The translations under genes and the position numbers were made by a program. Positions 46,183-56,508 of a DNA stretch of 64,000 nucleotides are shown piece after piece. Below the pieces are notes generated by a model, which worked only from the letters and a program-made list of their open reading frames with translations, was not told the DNA's origin and ran no database searches. The stretch spans positions 20,102,572-20,166,571 of the forward strand of contig NC_133286.1 in the NCBI RefSeq assembly GCF_005239225.2, written 5' to 3'. Each line of letters starts with the position of its first letter. Position 1 is the first letter of the stretch. The stretch comes from Populus alba. Its lineage: Eukaryota > Streptophyta > Magnoliopsida > Malpighiales > Salicaceae.

Positions 46183-49100
46183 ATGGAGGAGAATTTGCTA
46201 TCATCAGTACGGTCCACAGTGTTTAAAGATTCAGAAGGTCTTGATGGGAAATGCATTAAGATTGAAGGATATGATTTTAATCAAGGAGTGAACTACTCTA
46301 AGCTTCTCAAATCCATGGTCTCTACCGGGTTTCAAGCTTCCAACCTTGGAGATGCCATTCAAGCTGTTAATAACATGGTTAGTAAGTTAATCTCGTTTCT
46401 TTAAAACCCTAGGATTTTTTTTCTTTTGGGCTCTTTTGTTTTGGTGTTTTTGGATGATTCTATGTCTTTTTGTGTTTGATTTTGATACCCAATTAGTTGA
46501 TTTAGTGAGTTTTTTTTTTTTTTTTTGGAATGAAGCTAGACTGGAGGCTTGCTGATGAAGAGATAACAGAAGATTGTAGTGATGAGGAGAGGGAGTTGGC
46601 CTATAGAGAGTCTGTGAGATGCAAACTGTTCTTGGGTTTTACATCAAATCTTGTTTCTTCAGGTGTTAGAGATACAATTCGATATCTTGTTCAGCATCAT
46701 ATGGTGAGTTAATTTCATGGTTTGATATTGATTGATATATTCATTGTCTTGTGTTTGATGGAATGGCTTGAAGATGTTTATGTGGAAACTGTGCCAGCAT
46801 AAATACAAAGCATTTAAAATCTCCCCTTTAATTGGATATGCTGGATGCCCTGTAACAAAAAATATTGCCTATTGGTTTTCTCCTTGTTGGTGGTATTGGA
46901 AATCTTTAAACTTTAGAGCTGTTCGCTTCAGATGTTTGCATTATTCTAACTATTTGGGCTTGTTTTATGAGAAAGTATATATAGAGGTCAGGTACTTGTG
47001 AAACCTATGATCATCTTAATGTCATTTATAAAAATTTTAAGGTTTCTGAATCAATGGGTTGCATCAATTCACTGTTGTTTGGCTGTAACCTGTAAAAAAT
47101 TTTAAGCTGTCCACCCTCTTGATTGTATTCTTGCCTTTCATCTCAAATTGGTTTATGCATGCCTTATTTGTAAGATGACTGCAGGTTGATGTAGTGGTTA
47201 CAACGGCGGGTGGCATAGAAGAAGATCTTATAAAATGCCTGGCACCAACATACAAAGGTGACTTCTCTCTCCCTGGGGCTCAATTACGATCAAAAGGGCT
47301 GAATCGAATTGGTAACTTGTTGGTACCTAATGACAACTACTGCAAATTTGAGGATTGGATCATTCCAATCTTTGACCAAATGTTGAAGGAACAAATTGAA
47401 GAGGTATTTCTCTCATAGTCACAACAACTATGTTTCTGTGCTTCTTACTAATGGTTTGGGCCTGCCACTGCCTCAAAATCAGCGCCTGAGTTTGAGGAAT
47501 GTCTACTGAGTTTTTTTTATCCTTTTCCCCATCCATTATTTTCTCTGACAAACATGCTGTCAAAAGTGGTACTTTTAGATATTTTAACTGATCTGACATG
47601 TTGACATACCAGCAAATAAAAGCCACATCTGCACTATATTAGCAGATATCTAAATCTGAACTGATTTGGTTGGTTTTAAAGAGTTGAGACACCAAACTTA
47701 GAAAAAAGTTAAGTGGCAGTACTTGATTCATCAATTGCTTTTTTTCCCTCCTGGTAAAATTGATTGCTAAAATCTAAATATACTAATTTAGGATTTACTC
47801 ATTTGATTTACTTTAGAAGAAAGCTCCATCATCCTTATCACTTCTTCTTTTGGGCATTGCAGAATTTCACCTGGACACCTTCTAAATTAATAGCTCGCTT
47901 GGGGAAAGAAATAAATAATGAGAGTTCATACCTTTATTGGGCATATAAGGTAACTGATTTATCCACTCTCAGCTGACATGGTTCATTTATATGAGAATTA
48001 TTTTCGTGAAATTTATTCAAACTATTGTTGCCTATTTGGTTGTTTCATCTGCTATTCTTGTTTTTTCATTCTATTTCTACAATAATTGTGTTACGTGTAT
48101 TTGTTACACGTGCCACGTTGATGACAAACATATGGTTGCTGTGGATGGAGTTCTAGTTTTCACATAGTAGATGGTACATCGTTATGTGTCCCCCTATTTG
48201 TATTGACAGTGAAATTTGTGGTTCTTTTGTGAATCTTAGTTAAATAACAATAAAATATCACAACTCTTAGGTTTTGATCTGTCAATCAAACCAATTGCTC
48301 CTTCGCAGTGTGGGATGAGGTGATAAAGACATGACAATTACACTATCTAATAAGGAACACTGGAAAATCTGATATGTTATTCTTTTTGATGTTATTAATT
48401 CTATGAGAACAATGGCATTAACATTTTTGTGAGTTGATGTTGCTTTTTATGTTTTTCAGAACGACATTCCAGTATTCTGTCCAGGCTTAACCGATGGTTC
48501 TCTAGGGGACATGCTATACTTTCATTCCTTCCGCAGCCCTGGTCTAATTGTTGACATAGTTCAAGGTTCCTGTTTGCTTCTGCAATGTGATTTTTTTCAT
48601 GATAAATATAATATGAGATACAAACCCTATAAAAGATACTTTTTGAACAGATATTAGAGCCATGAATGGTGAAGCTGTCCACGCAAGTCCCAGAAAAACT
48701 GGTATCATCATTCTTGGAGGTGGGCTTCCTAAGCATCATATATGCAATGCCAATATGATGCGTAACGGTGCAGATTATGCTGTATTCATCAATACAGCAC
48801 AAGAATTTGATGGGAGTGATTCTGGAGCTCATCCTGATGAGGCTGTCTCGTGGGGGAAAATACGAGGTTCTGCTAAAACTGTTAAGGTATGGATTACTTT
48901 CTCTTTATCCCTCCTTTTGCCTGTGCCCTGTCAGGTTATCAATGCCCCTTGCAGATTTCACAATTAGCTACGAGCATCATACTTCTGTGCATTATTTCCT
49001 TTTCGTGTAGGAGTTGTGAGATTCCATTGCAGTTTCCTCTTCTAATGATATTCTGTTTTCAGTGCAATAATAATTCTTCTCCCGTCTTGTTGGATTTAAC

Positions 49101-49196
49101 CAGGTCCACTGTGATGCAACTATTGCTTTTCCTCTCCTAGTTGCTGAAACATTTGCCCCTAGGAGGAACAGATTCTGCAGCAGTACTCAAAGCTAG
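46183..49196 (+). CDS. DHS: Deoxyhypusine synthase, 7 exons
   Basis: Exons 46183-46377, 46536-46703, 47185-47403, 47863-47949, 48460-48565, 48651-48886 and 49104-49196 join to 367 residues, the usual plant length. The enzyme uses NAD and spermidine to transfer a 4-aminobutyl group to one lysine of eIF5A in the cytosol, the first step of hypusine formation. Seen in the sequence: [17 protein letters not shown] near the N terminus; [37 protein letters not shown] (NAD-binding TTAGG-type loop); [41 protein letters not shown]; and [14 protein letters not shown], whose lysine is the active-site residue that receives the aminobutyl group. All introns are GT-AG. The start is the first ATG in the frame (MEENLLSS). 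Confidence 0.95.
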
Positions 49197-49700
49197 GGCT
49201 GTGTGCAATTCTTGGCCAGAAAATTGATTCATTTTTATTTGTATTATGACTGAACGATCCCCATGATGTGTAGTGGGCTCCATTGATGCCAGAAACTTCT
49301 TTTTTTTTTTTTTTCTTTTCTCAGAATTAAGGGATCCGACAGAAGACACTGCACTCAGCCTCAAACAATTGTTGCCTCTACTGGGAGTAGCATATAACCA
49401 ATTGAATTGCGCTCCTCCTAGCAGCGAGTCTCAGTTGCGTTATTTATTGTAATTAGCGCAACCAACTAAATTATGCTAGTTCCCAAATTTATTGACTGAT
49501 ATTCTCAAAAGAAAAACTCGTATATGCTGTTGGAACCATATCTTTAGAAAATGTACTAGATATAGAAAGATTAATCATGCCGGTTGGTTACTCAGTGCCC
49601 TGTCATCGCTTGTGTTCACCGAGAGATGAGTAACATGGTCAAAGTGTGAAGACGATGCTCGGAACATTCAGAGTCAGGCTAATTTTAGAAAAAAAGAACT
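49197..49700. other. 3' UTR of deoxyhypusine synthase and spacer
   Basis: No gene is seen. A T-rich tract lies at about 49295-49320. Sequence beyond 49.45 kb is intergenic. Confidence 0.4.
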
Positions 49701-49704
49701 AGGT

Positions 49705-50310
49705 AGCGGTCACGGTAAACCTGGCACAAAGCTCAACAAATTGAGAGAACCTCCACCATCCCCTGACCTTCCCAGATTACCCAGCGAGCTTCCATCAGTA
49801 TTAACTCCGACGATTCCATAAGCAGGACAACTCCATGACACCAACTGGGACTGCTTGCTTTCTAAAGGAGACTCGCAATCCCCGAAGGCCACATTACAGT
49901 TAGCAAATATCCGTCGTATGCTCCATAATTGAGATTGTCAATTAACAACCTTCCCTTCAATAGTAAACTTAGCCAAATTTCCGAGCAAGAAAATAGAAAA
50001 CAACGCATGCTGTCCCGTTCTGCATGTTGAAACATACTCTCCATTAACCAATCATACCCTTTACCAAAGAAGCTAGGCATGATCGACCCGCCAGGATAAT
50101 GAAGCCAGATATCCTTAGCCCACACAAAGTCACGAAGACCACGAACAGCTTTAGCAAATAGCATCTTAACAAATGGTAATGGAGTTGATGGTTACTATTA
50201 GAACAAATACTGAAATGTGGTTGCTCGTTCTTCATCGCCAGGCAAAGAGAGATTTGTCCGAGCTCCATCCATGCGACGCTAAAACTCCATTTTGAGAATG
50301 CTTTTTTCAT
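49705..50310 (-). pseudogene. LINE-type (RNase H / RVT-related) relic
   Basis: Minus-strand frames, shifted against each other, carry pieces typical of the 3' part of plant non-LTR elements. About 50160-49870 reads VWAKDIWLHYPGG, CFLFSCSEIWLSLLLKGR and IDNLNYGAYD, like the linker after the reverse transcriptase. About 49845-49740 reads WSCPAYGIVGVNTDGSSLGN followed by LGRSGDGGG, the first strand of an RNase H domain with its catalytic Asp in NTDGS. The domain stops after about 40 residues. Frameshifts, missing reverse transcriptase and a cut RNase H make it a dead fragment. Confidence 0.65.
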
Positions 50311-51555
50311 AACTTTACCTCAATATGCTTTTAGTTGGGAAAAACTAAGTGAAATTATGTTACGATCTTTTCTCTAATCTTTAAGCAAAGAACATTTGAA
50401 GAGCTTCCATACCTGTTAAAAAGAAAAACCAAGAGAGGCATAAAATGATTTTTCACGAAAAGGACGAGAGAGAAATGAAAACTTCTACCAAGAACCAAAA
50501 AAAAAAAAAAAAAAAACCCTCTCTCACCCTAAAGCATGTGAAAATGATCAAGCAAATAAAGCATGTATTCAAAGCAAGGTTACAAGTGATGAAGCTTCTC
50601 TCAGCAAGAATCAAATCCAAGCATGATCAAGCATCCAAATTAAGCGATGATCAAGCATGTGAAAAAAGTTTAACATAAAGACATTTGGAATAAATTTAAA
50701 GAAAGGGCCCATGGAAATCTTTTGTCTTCCTTGGCATTTGAGTTGTAAAAGAAAAAAGAGAAAGGATTGTGACATTTGACTGATTCTATGTACCAATAGC
50801 ACCTTAAAAAAAATATCCAAAGCTTTGTTGCAAATTCAAATCTTAATCAGAGGATTTGAAATTGTGAATTATATTCTAAGATAGTATTTATTAATTGAAT
50901 TATTTTTATAACAAGATTTCTTGTAGTTTATTCCACATTCTAAAGTTAGCAGTAGTAAATCTTGAAATCTCATATTCATAAGGTTTTTTTCATAGTAATA
51001 GAAACTAATCTCGGGATTGATCTAAAATAAAGTTTGGATCATAAGGTGGAGGTTCAACAAAAAAAAATAATAATAATAAATAAAACAACGAGAAAAAAAA
51101 TCCAACTCAAGTTCTGACTCAATTTTTTAGGAACAAGTCTCTCCTTCCTTTTTTTATTAAAACCAAACTAAGTTCGGGTTTAGGAATAATTAAGATCCGG
51201 AATAATTTCTTAATTATGACTTGAAAGAAAAAGGAGTTAATTAGACGAATAAATTGGTTTGAAAGTGGAGAAAAAAGATAGATGCAGTGGAAAACGGGTG
51301 CCCACATCCATGTTTTTATTGTATATTTTATTTTCATCTCAATATAATAATTTAATCCCAGCAAAAAAGAAAATTGAATTTTGAGTCCTGAGAGGAAATT
51401 GCTTCTTGACCCGTTAGACTTGTTCAAGTCTATGTTTTACGCTAGCACCTCCCCATTCATACCTTCACTCAGTAGACTCCTCGTCAGTATCCCATTCAAA
51501 CATCCACTTAGTAGACTACCAATCACTATCCATTTCTCTTAGGTCCATCCATATT

Positions 51556-51764
51556 TTGTGTTTTAAATTTTTAAATATAATTATTTGTATTATAAATATA
51601 ATTATTTTTATTATAATTAAAAGTATTAATATTAAAAATAGTATTATTTGTGTTATAAATATCATTGTTTTTATTATAATTAATATTATTAATAAAAAAA
51701 TTAAAAAAATTATTATCAATATTAAAAAACAATTATAGATTTGATTTGTAGGGTAAAATAACAA

Positions 51765-51798
<34 letters not shown>

Positions 51799-52010
51799 CC
51801 ATCATTATCATTAATAAATTTTAAAAAATATTATTGTTATTGAAGAAAAACCATACATTTGATTTGAATATAAAAACTTGAGCCAAGAGAGTTTAATATT
51901 ATTTTTAATACTATAAATATTATTAAATTTCAATAAATATTATTATTATATAAAAAAATAGAATTGATTTAAAGGGTAAAATCAATTATTATTATTATTA
52001 TTAACTTGGG
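51556..52010. repeat. AT-rich low-complexity block with (ATC)n and (ATT)n runs, unit A
   Basis: Repeats of tattataaatattattg-like words fill this stretch. It contains a (CAT)n run at 51768-51800 and an (ATT)n run at 51985-52003. The same block is present in unit B (55090-55550) but not in C. Confidence 0.75.
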
Positions 52011-52402
52011 TCAGACATCTCCTAGAAAACCTAAGAAACTTGGGGCTGGAAAGGAACACCTCACTCAAGTTGCTTGGGTGTGGTAGGAGCACAGACCTAA
52101 ATCAATTGGATCTTACAGGACTATGGTCCTTAATCAGGACCTAAGGCTAATGGGTAATGATACCACTACCCAAAGTTAATGGATCCTGCGTTAGAACTCA
52201 ATTCTTTAGGGTTTTGCATAAGGACCCAGGTAATTTTGGTACGGTGTCCGAAACCAATTTTCTCATGTTTAACATCAGTACCCAGTATAGTTGGGTTAGC
52301 TCTCTAATGGGTTCTAACGTCACGACCCAAGGCAAATGGGTCATCGATATGACCCAATTCTCTTGGATCCGCGCCAAGACCCAAAGTTCTTGGGTTTTTA
52401 AA
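52008..52402. repeat. GGGTC/GACCC-rich block, unit A
   Basis: Over 390 bp the words tgggtc, gaccca and close variants alternate on the two strands every 20-40 bp (cttgggtcagacatctccta, ctaatgggttctaacgtcac, acgacccaaggcaaatgggt). The block begins acttgggtcag and ends cttgggttttta, so it is self-complementary in part. A diverged copy lies at 55549-55945. Confidence 0.6.
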
Positions 52403-52926
52403 TAAAATTGTTTGTATTATAAATATTATAATTTTTTATTATAATTAAAAGTATTAATATCAAAAATATTATTATTTGTATTATAAATATTATTATTTTT
52501 ATTGTAATTAATATTATTAATAAAGTAATTCATAAATTTGATAAAAAATATTATCAATATTGAAAAACATTAACCACAAACTTGATTTGAAGGTAAAGTA
52601 AAATTAAAAATTATTATTATTATTATTATCATTAATAAATTTAGAAACACTATTATTATTATTATTAAAGAAAAACTATAAATTTTTTAAAGATTAAAAA
52701 ATATACAAATTTAAACAAATAAGTTAAATATTATTATTAATATTATTTTTAGATCCGGTCTTACAGTCATACCTAACATTTTTTAGTCTTAGATTTTTAT
52801 AATATTTTTTATAAAAATAAAAATAAACCTGCGGTGTATCTCGCACATTGATCACCATCACCAGACGGGTGGACTAGCATGTTCTGTGTGAAAGATAGCG
52901 GTAAGTCCCATTTTGTTTCCTATTAT

Positions 52927-52939
52927 AATCATATAAAGA
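52927..52939 (+). promoter_or_regulatory. TATA box, unit A
   Basis: The sequence atcatataaagac lies about 90 bases before the ATG at 53025. Its position and flank are the same as in units B and C. Confidence 0.6.
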
Positions 52940-53024
52940 CCAAACAAAATCTTCTCTAACATTAATATACAAGTCACGAGTTCGGAAGAGTTCCTAGGAC
53001 GATTAATCTCTAGGATAATTAGTT

Positions 53025-53282
53025 ATGGATGGAAAAAATGTTAACGTTGAGATCGAGTACAAGAAAAAAGTTCCAGATGAAGCTTTGGCATTTCACCAGG
53101 GCTGGTCAGATTTTCCGTGGGATACGTCGGGACTTTTGAGCAGAAATGGAGCCAATTCACCGGTGCATATTCGGAAATGTAATTCTGGGTTTTTTTCCGG
53201 CAAGCTCGGACCTTCGGTTTCAATCTGTCCTGCGAAAATTAAACAATCACTCTCATGTTTATGCCTGCCTTGCATGTTATAG
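53025..53282 (+). pseudogene. Collapsed methionine gamma-lyase copy with an 85-codon chimeric frame
   Basis: The first 21-22 codons match the start of the intact genes (MDGKNVNVEIEYKKKVPDEA). The sequence then jumps from gaagctttggc directly to atttcaccagggctgg, which in unit B lies about 1.8 kb further on, near the end of exon 3. The shared triplet GGC is at the break. The join is out of frame, so the native C-terminal residues are read in another frame (FHQGWSDFPWDTSGLLSRNG) to a stop at 53282. PLP-binding and catalytic parts are gone, so there is no lyase activity. The promoter and the start codon are kept. Confidence 0.9.
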
Positions 53283-53937
53283 CATTTCAGATCTCATGAG
53301 AGATATGAATTGAGACGATAATTCTCAAATGCATAATTATAATAAAGGGATAATGATATATTATTGAAGCGTATGAAGTTTCATATTTCACACTGAGTAT
53401 CTCAGCTTTAATATTTATCGATCATCCGTTATAACAATACACTCAAGTGTCTCGGCGTATGTTAATTTGTTGAATTATTCATTAAATGATGACATGAAAA
53501 CTAAATCTTATAAAATAAAATAAAACGTTTCTTCTAAAACATTGTGAGTGTGAAATCGGAGTTATAAAAATTGCTTCTTGACTCAGTTTATGAAATAATA
53601 TACCTAAAGTGACATAAACCCTAATCTGTAAGGTTTTATATTTCACATCATGTTTTAATGCATATGTCAGTAAATTCATGGCGTACATTCATTAAGGTAT
53701 TTGACTGTGTTGTTATTGATATCTGAACAACTTAATTAATAAAAACTAAAGTTAAAACATCCATCTATATAAATGAAAGAAATTTAGACACTTAATACAT
53801 CAATTTTCATGAGAAAAAAAAAAAACCCTAGACACCATTATCTCAACACACAATAAATAAAAAGAATTCAATGGGTTTGACTAGATTGTGAGTAAACATT
53901 AGTTTTAGCTTGATGTCAAAGGGAAAAAAAAAACCTC
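53283..53937 (+). repeat. 3' flank of unit A, shared with B and C
   Basis: This DNA matches 58574-59236 and, up to tctgaacaacttaa, also 63110-63610, with small indels. It corresponds to the 3' UTR and downstream DNA of the lyase genes. No gene lies in it. Confidence 0.8.
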
Positions 53938-54821
53938 TCTCACACTAAGGGCTTCTTCTAAGTCAAGCTTCCCTCAGGGATCAAGATCCTCAGCAAATAA
54001 AGCATGTATTCAAAGCAAGGTTACAAGTGATCAAGCTTCTCTCGGCAAGAATCAAATCCAAGCATGATCAAGCATCCAAATTAAGCGATGGTCAAGCATT
54101 CAAGCATGTGAAAAAAGTTTAGCATAAAGACATTTGGAATAAATTTAAAGCAAGGGCCCATGGAAATGTTTTGTCTTCCTTAGCATTTGAGTTGTAAAAG
54201 AAAAAAGAGAAAGGATTGTGACATCTGACTGATTCTATGTACCAATAGCACCTTAAGAAAAAAATCCAAAGCTTTGATGCAAATTCCAATTTTAATCAGA
54301 GGATTTGAAATTGTGAATTATATTCTAAGATAGTATTTATTAATTGAATTATTTTTATAACAAGATTTCTTGTAGTTTATTCCACATTCTAAAGTTAGTA
54401 GTAGTACATCTTGAAATCTCATATTCATAAGGTTTTTTTCATAGTAATAGAAACTAATCTCGGGATTGATCTAAAATAAAGTTTGGATCATAAGGTGGAG
54501 CAAAAAAAAATAAAACAACGAGAAAAAAAAAAAAAAAGCCAACTCAAGTTCTGACTCAATTTTATAAGAACAAGTCTCTCCTTCCTTTATTTTTTTTTTA
54601 TTAAAACCAAACTAAGTTCGGGTTTAGGAATAATTAAGATCCAGAATAATTTCTTCATTATGACTTGAAAGAAAAAGGAGTTAATTAGACGAATAAATTG
54701 GTTTGAAAGTGGAGAAAAAAGATAGATGTAGTGAAAAACGTGCGCCCACATCCATATTTTTATTGTATATTTTATTTTCATCTCAATATAATAATTTAAT
54801 CCCTGCAAAAAAGAAAATTGA

Positions 54822-54912
54822 GAAGAAGCTCAGTTCTTACGCTTTGAAGATTCGATAGGTAGAGTAAAGCATAACGCTAGCCTTCCGTGATCCCAGTCGC
54901 TTTCGATCTTTC
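54822..54912. other. Extra segment of about 90 bp found only in unit B
   Basis: Unit A reads aagaaaattgaattttgagt without a break. Unit B has about 90 bases between aagaaaattga and attttgagtcc. The insert is less AT-rich than its flanks and has a 22-codon open stretch (EEAQFLRFEDSIGR, then VKHNASLP and stop). It may be filler DNA copied from elsewhere; the source is not recognised. Confidence 0.6.
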
Positions 54913-55089
54913 AGAATTTTGAGTCCCGAGAGGAAATTGCTTCTTGACCCGTTAGACTTGTTCAAGTCTATGTTTTACGCTAGCACCTCCCCATCCATAC
55001 CTTTACTCAGTAGACTCCTCGTCAGTATCCCATTCAAACATCCACTTAGTAGACTACCAATCACTATCCATTTCCCTCAAGTCCATCCA

Positions 55090-55516
55090 TATTTTGTGTT
55101 TTAAATTTTTAAATATAATTATTTGTATAATAAATATTATTTTTTTTATTATAATTACAAGTATTTATATCAAAAATACTATTATTTTTATTATAAATAT
55201 CATTGTTTTTATTATAATTATAAATATTAATAAAAAAATTAAAAAATATATTATCAATATTAAAAAACAATCATAAATTTGATTTGAAGGGTAATATAAC
55301 AAATTATTATTATCATCATCATCGCCATCATCATCATTATCATTATTAAATTTAAATATATATATTATTATAATTGAAGAAAAACCATACATTTGATTTG
55401 AAGATAAAAACTAGAGCCAAGAGAGTTTAATATTATTTTTAATATTATAAATATTATTAAATTCATTAATATTATTACTATAAAAAAACATAGATTTGAT
55501 TTGAAAAGTAAAATCA

Positions 55517-55550
<34 letters not shown>
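55090..55550. repeat. AT-rich low-complexity block, unit B
   Basis: Diverged copy of 51556-52010, with TATTAT words, a CAT/CATCG run near 55314-55345 and an (ATT)n run at 55519-55547 that is longer than in A. Confidence 0.75.
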
Positions 55551-55945
55551 TGGGTCAGACATCCTCTTGAAGACCCAAGAAACTTGGGGTTGGAAAAAAA
55601 TACCTTACTCAAGTTGTTTGGGTGTGGTAGAAAAGCAGACTCAAATCAATTGGGTCTTACAGGACTATGGATCCTTAATCAGAACCTAAGGCTAATGGGT
55701 CCTGACACCACTACCCAAAGTTAATGAATCCTGCTTTAGAACTCAATTCTTTTAGGTCCTGCATCAGGACTTAGGTCGTTTTGGTATAGCGTCTGGATCC
55801 AATTTTCTTGTGTTCAACAATAGAACCCAATATACTTGGATCAACCGTCTAATGGGTCCTGACATCATAATCCAAGGCAAATGGGTATTGACATGACCCA
55901 ACTCTCTTGAGTCTGTGTGAAGAACAAAGTTCTTGGGTTTCTAAA
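55549..55945. repeat. GGGTC/GACCC-rich block, unit B
   Basis: Diverged copy of the block at 52008-52402 (acttgggtcagacatcctct, ctaatgggtcctgacaccac, ttcttgggtttctaaat). Several GGGTC words are lost. Confidence 0.6.
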
Positions 55946-56410
55946 TATAATTGTTTGTATTATAAATACTATTATTTCTATTATAATTAATATTATTAAT
56001 AAAATAATTCATAAATTTGGAAAAAAATATTATCAATATTAAAAAATAACCACAAACTTGATTTGAAGGTAAAATAAAATTAAAAATTATTATTATTATT
56101 ATTATCATTATTATCATCATCATTAATAAATTTAGAAACACTATTATTATTATTGAAGAAAAAATATATTTTTTTAAAAGATTAAAAAATATACAAATTT
56201 AAATAGATAAATTAAATATTATTATAAATATTATTTTTGGATCCAGTGTTATAGTTAGACCCAACACTTTTGAATCTTATATTTTTATAATATTTTTTAT
56301 AAAAATAAAATAAACCTGCGGTATATCACGCACCTTGATCATCACAAGACGGGTGGACTTGCATGTTCTGTGTGAAAGATAGCGGTAAGTCCCATTTTGT
56401 TACCTATTAT

Positions 56411-56423
56411 AATCATATAAAGA
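56411..56423 (+). promoter_or_regulatory. TATA box of methionine gamma-lyase B
   Basis: The sequence aatcatataaaga sits about 90 bases before the ATG at 56509. The context (aatatacaagtcacgagttc downstream) is conserved in units A, B and C. Confidence 0.65.
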
Positions 56424-56508
56424 CCCAACAAAATCTTCTCGAACATTAATATACAAGTCACGAGTTCGGAAGAGTTCCTAGGACGATTAATCTCTAGGAT
56501 AATTAGTT

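Larger units (their letters stand above)
50515..53937 (+). repeat. Tandem unit A of the methionine gamma-lyase array (collapsed)
   Basis: This block is repeated at 53938-59236 (B) and, less completely, at 59237-63618 (C). Shared landmarks are gcaaataaagcatgtattca (50553, 54005, 59303 approx.), aagcatgatcaagcatccaa, an antisense-looking run atttattttcatctcaatat, the MGL promoter and start, and the 3' flank from gttttttccggcaagctc to tgatatctgaacaactta. A is about 1.8 kb shorter than B because the gene body is deleted. Confidence 0.85.

Noticed and set aside
47360..47626. Open frame of 88 codons antisense in deoxyhypusine synthase
   Set aside because: Lies across an exon/intron boundary of the confirmed gene on the other strand.
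48401..48832. 143-codon open frame antisense to deoxyhypusine synthase exons 5-6
   Set aside because: Long, but it exactly mirrors conserved exons of the real gene; codon bias of the sense strand explains it.
51119..51427. 102-codon minus-strand frame, repeated at 54587-54808
   Set aside because: Repeated only because the spacer is duplicated; diverges with stops and length changes and has no domain.
51516..51764. Ile-rich frames on both strands in the AT-rich blocks of units A and B
   Set aside because: Translations of low-complexity ATT/ATA repeats.
51768..51800. (CAT)n run considered as a possible CRISPR-like or regulatory array
   Set aside because: Plain trinucleotide microsatellite without spacers; variable between the two copies.
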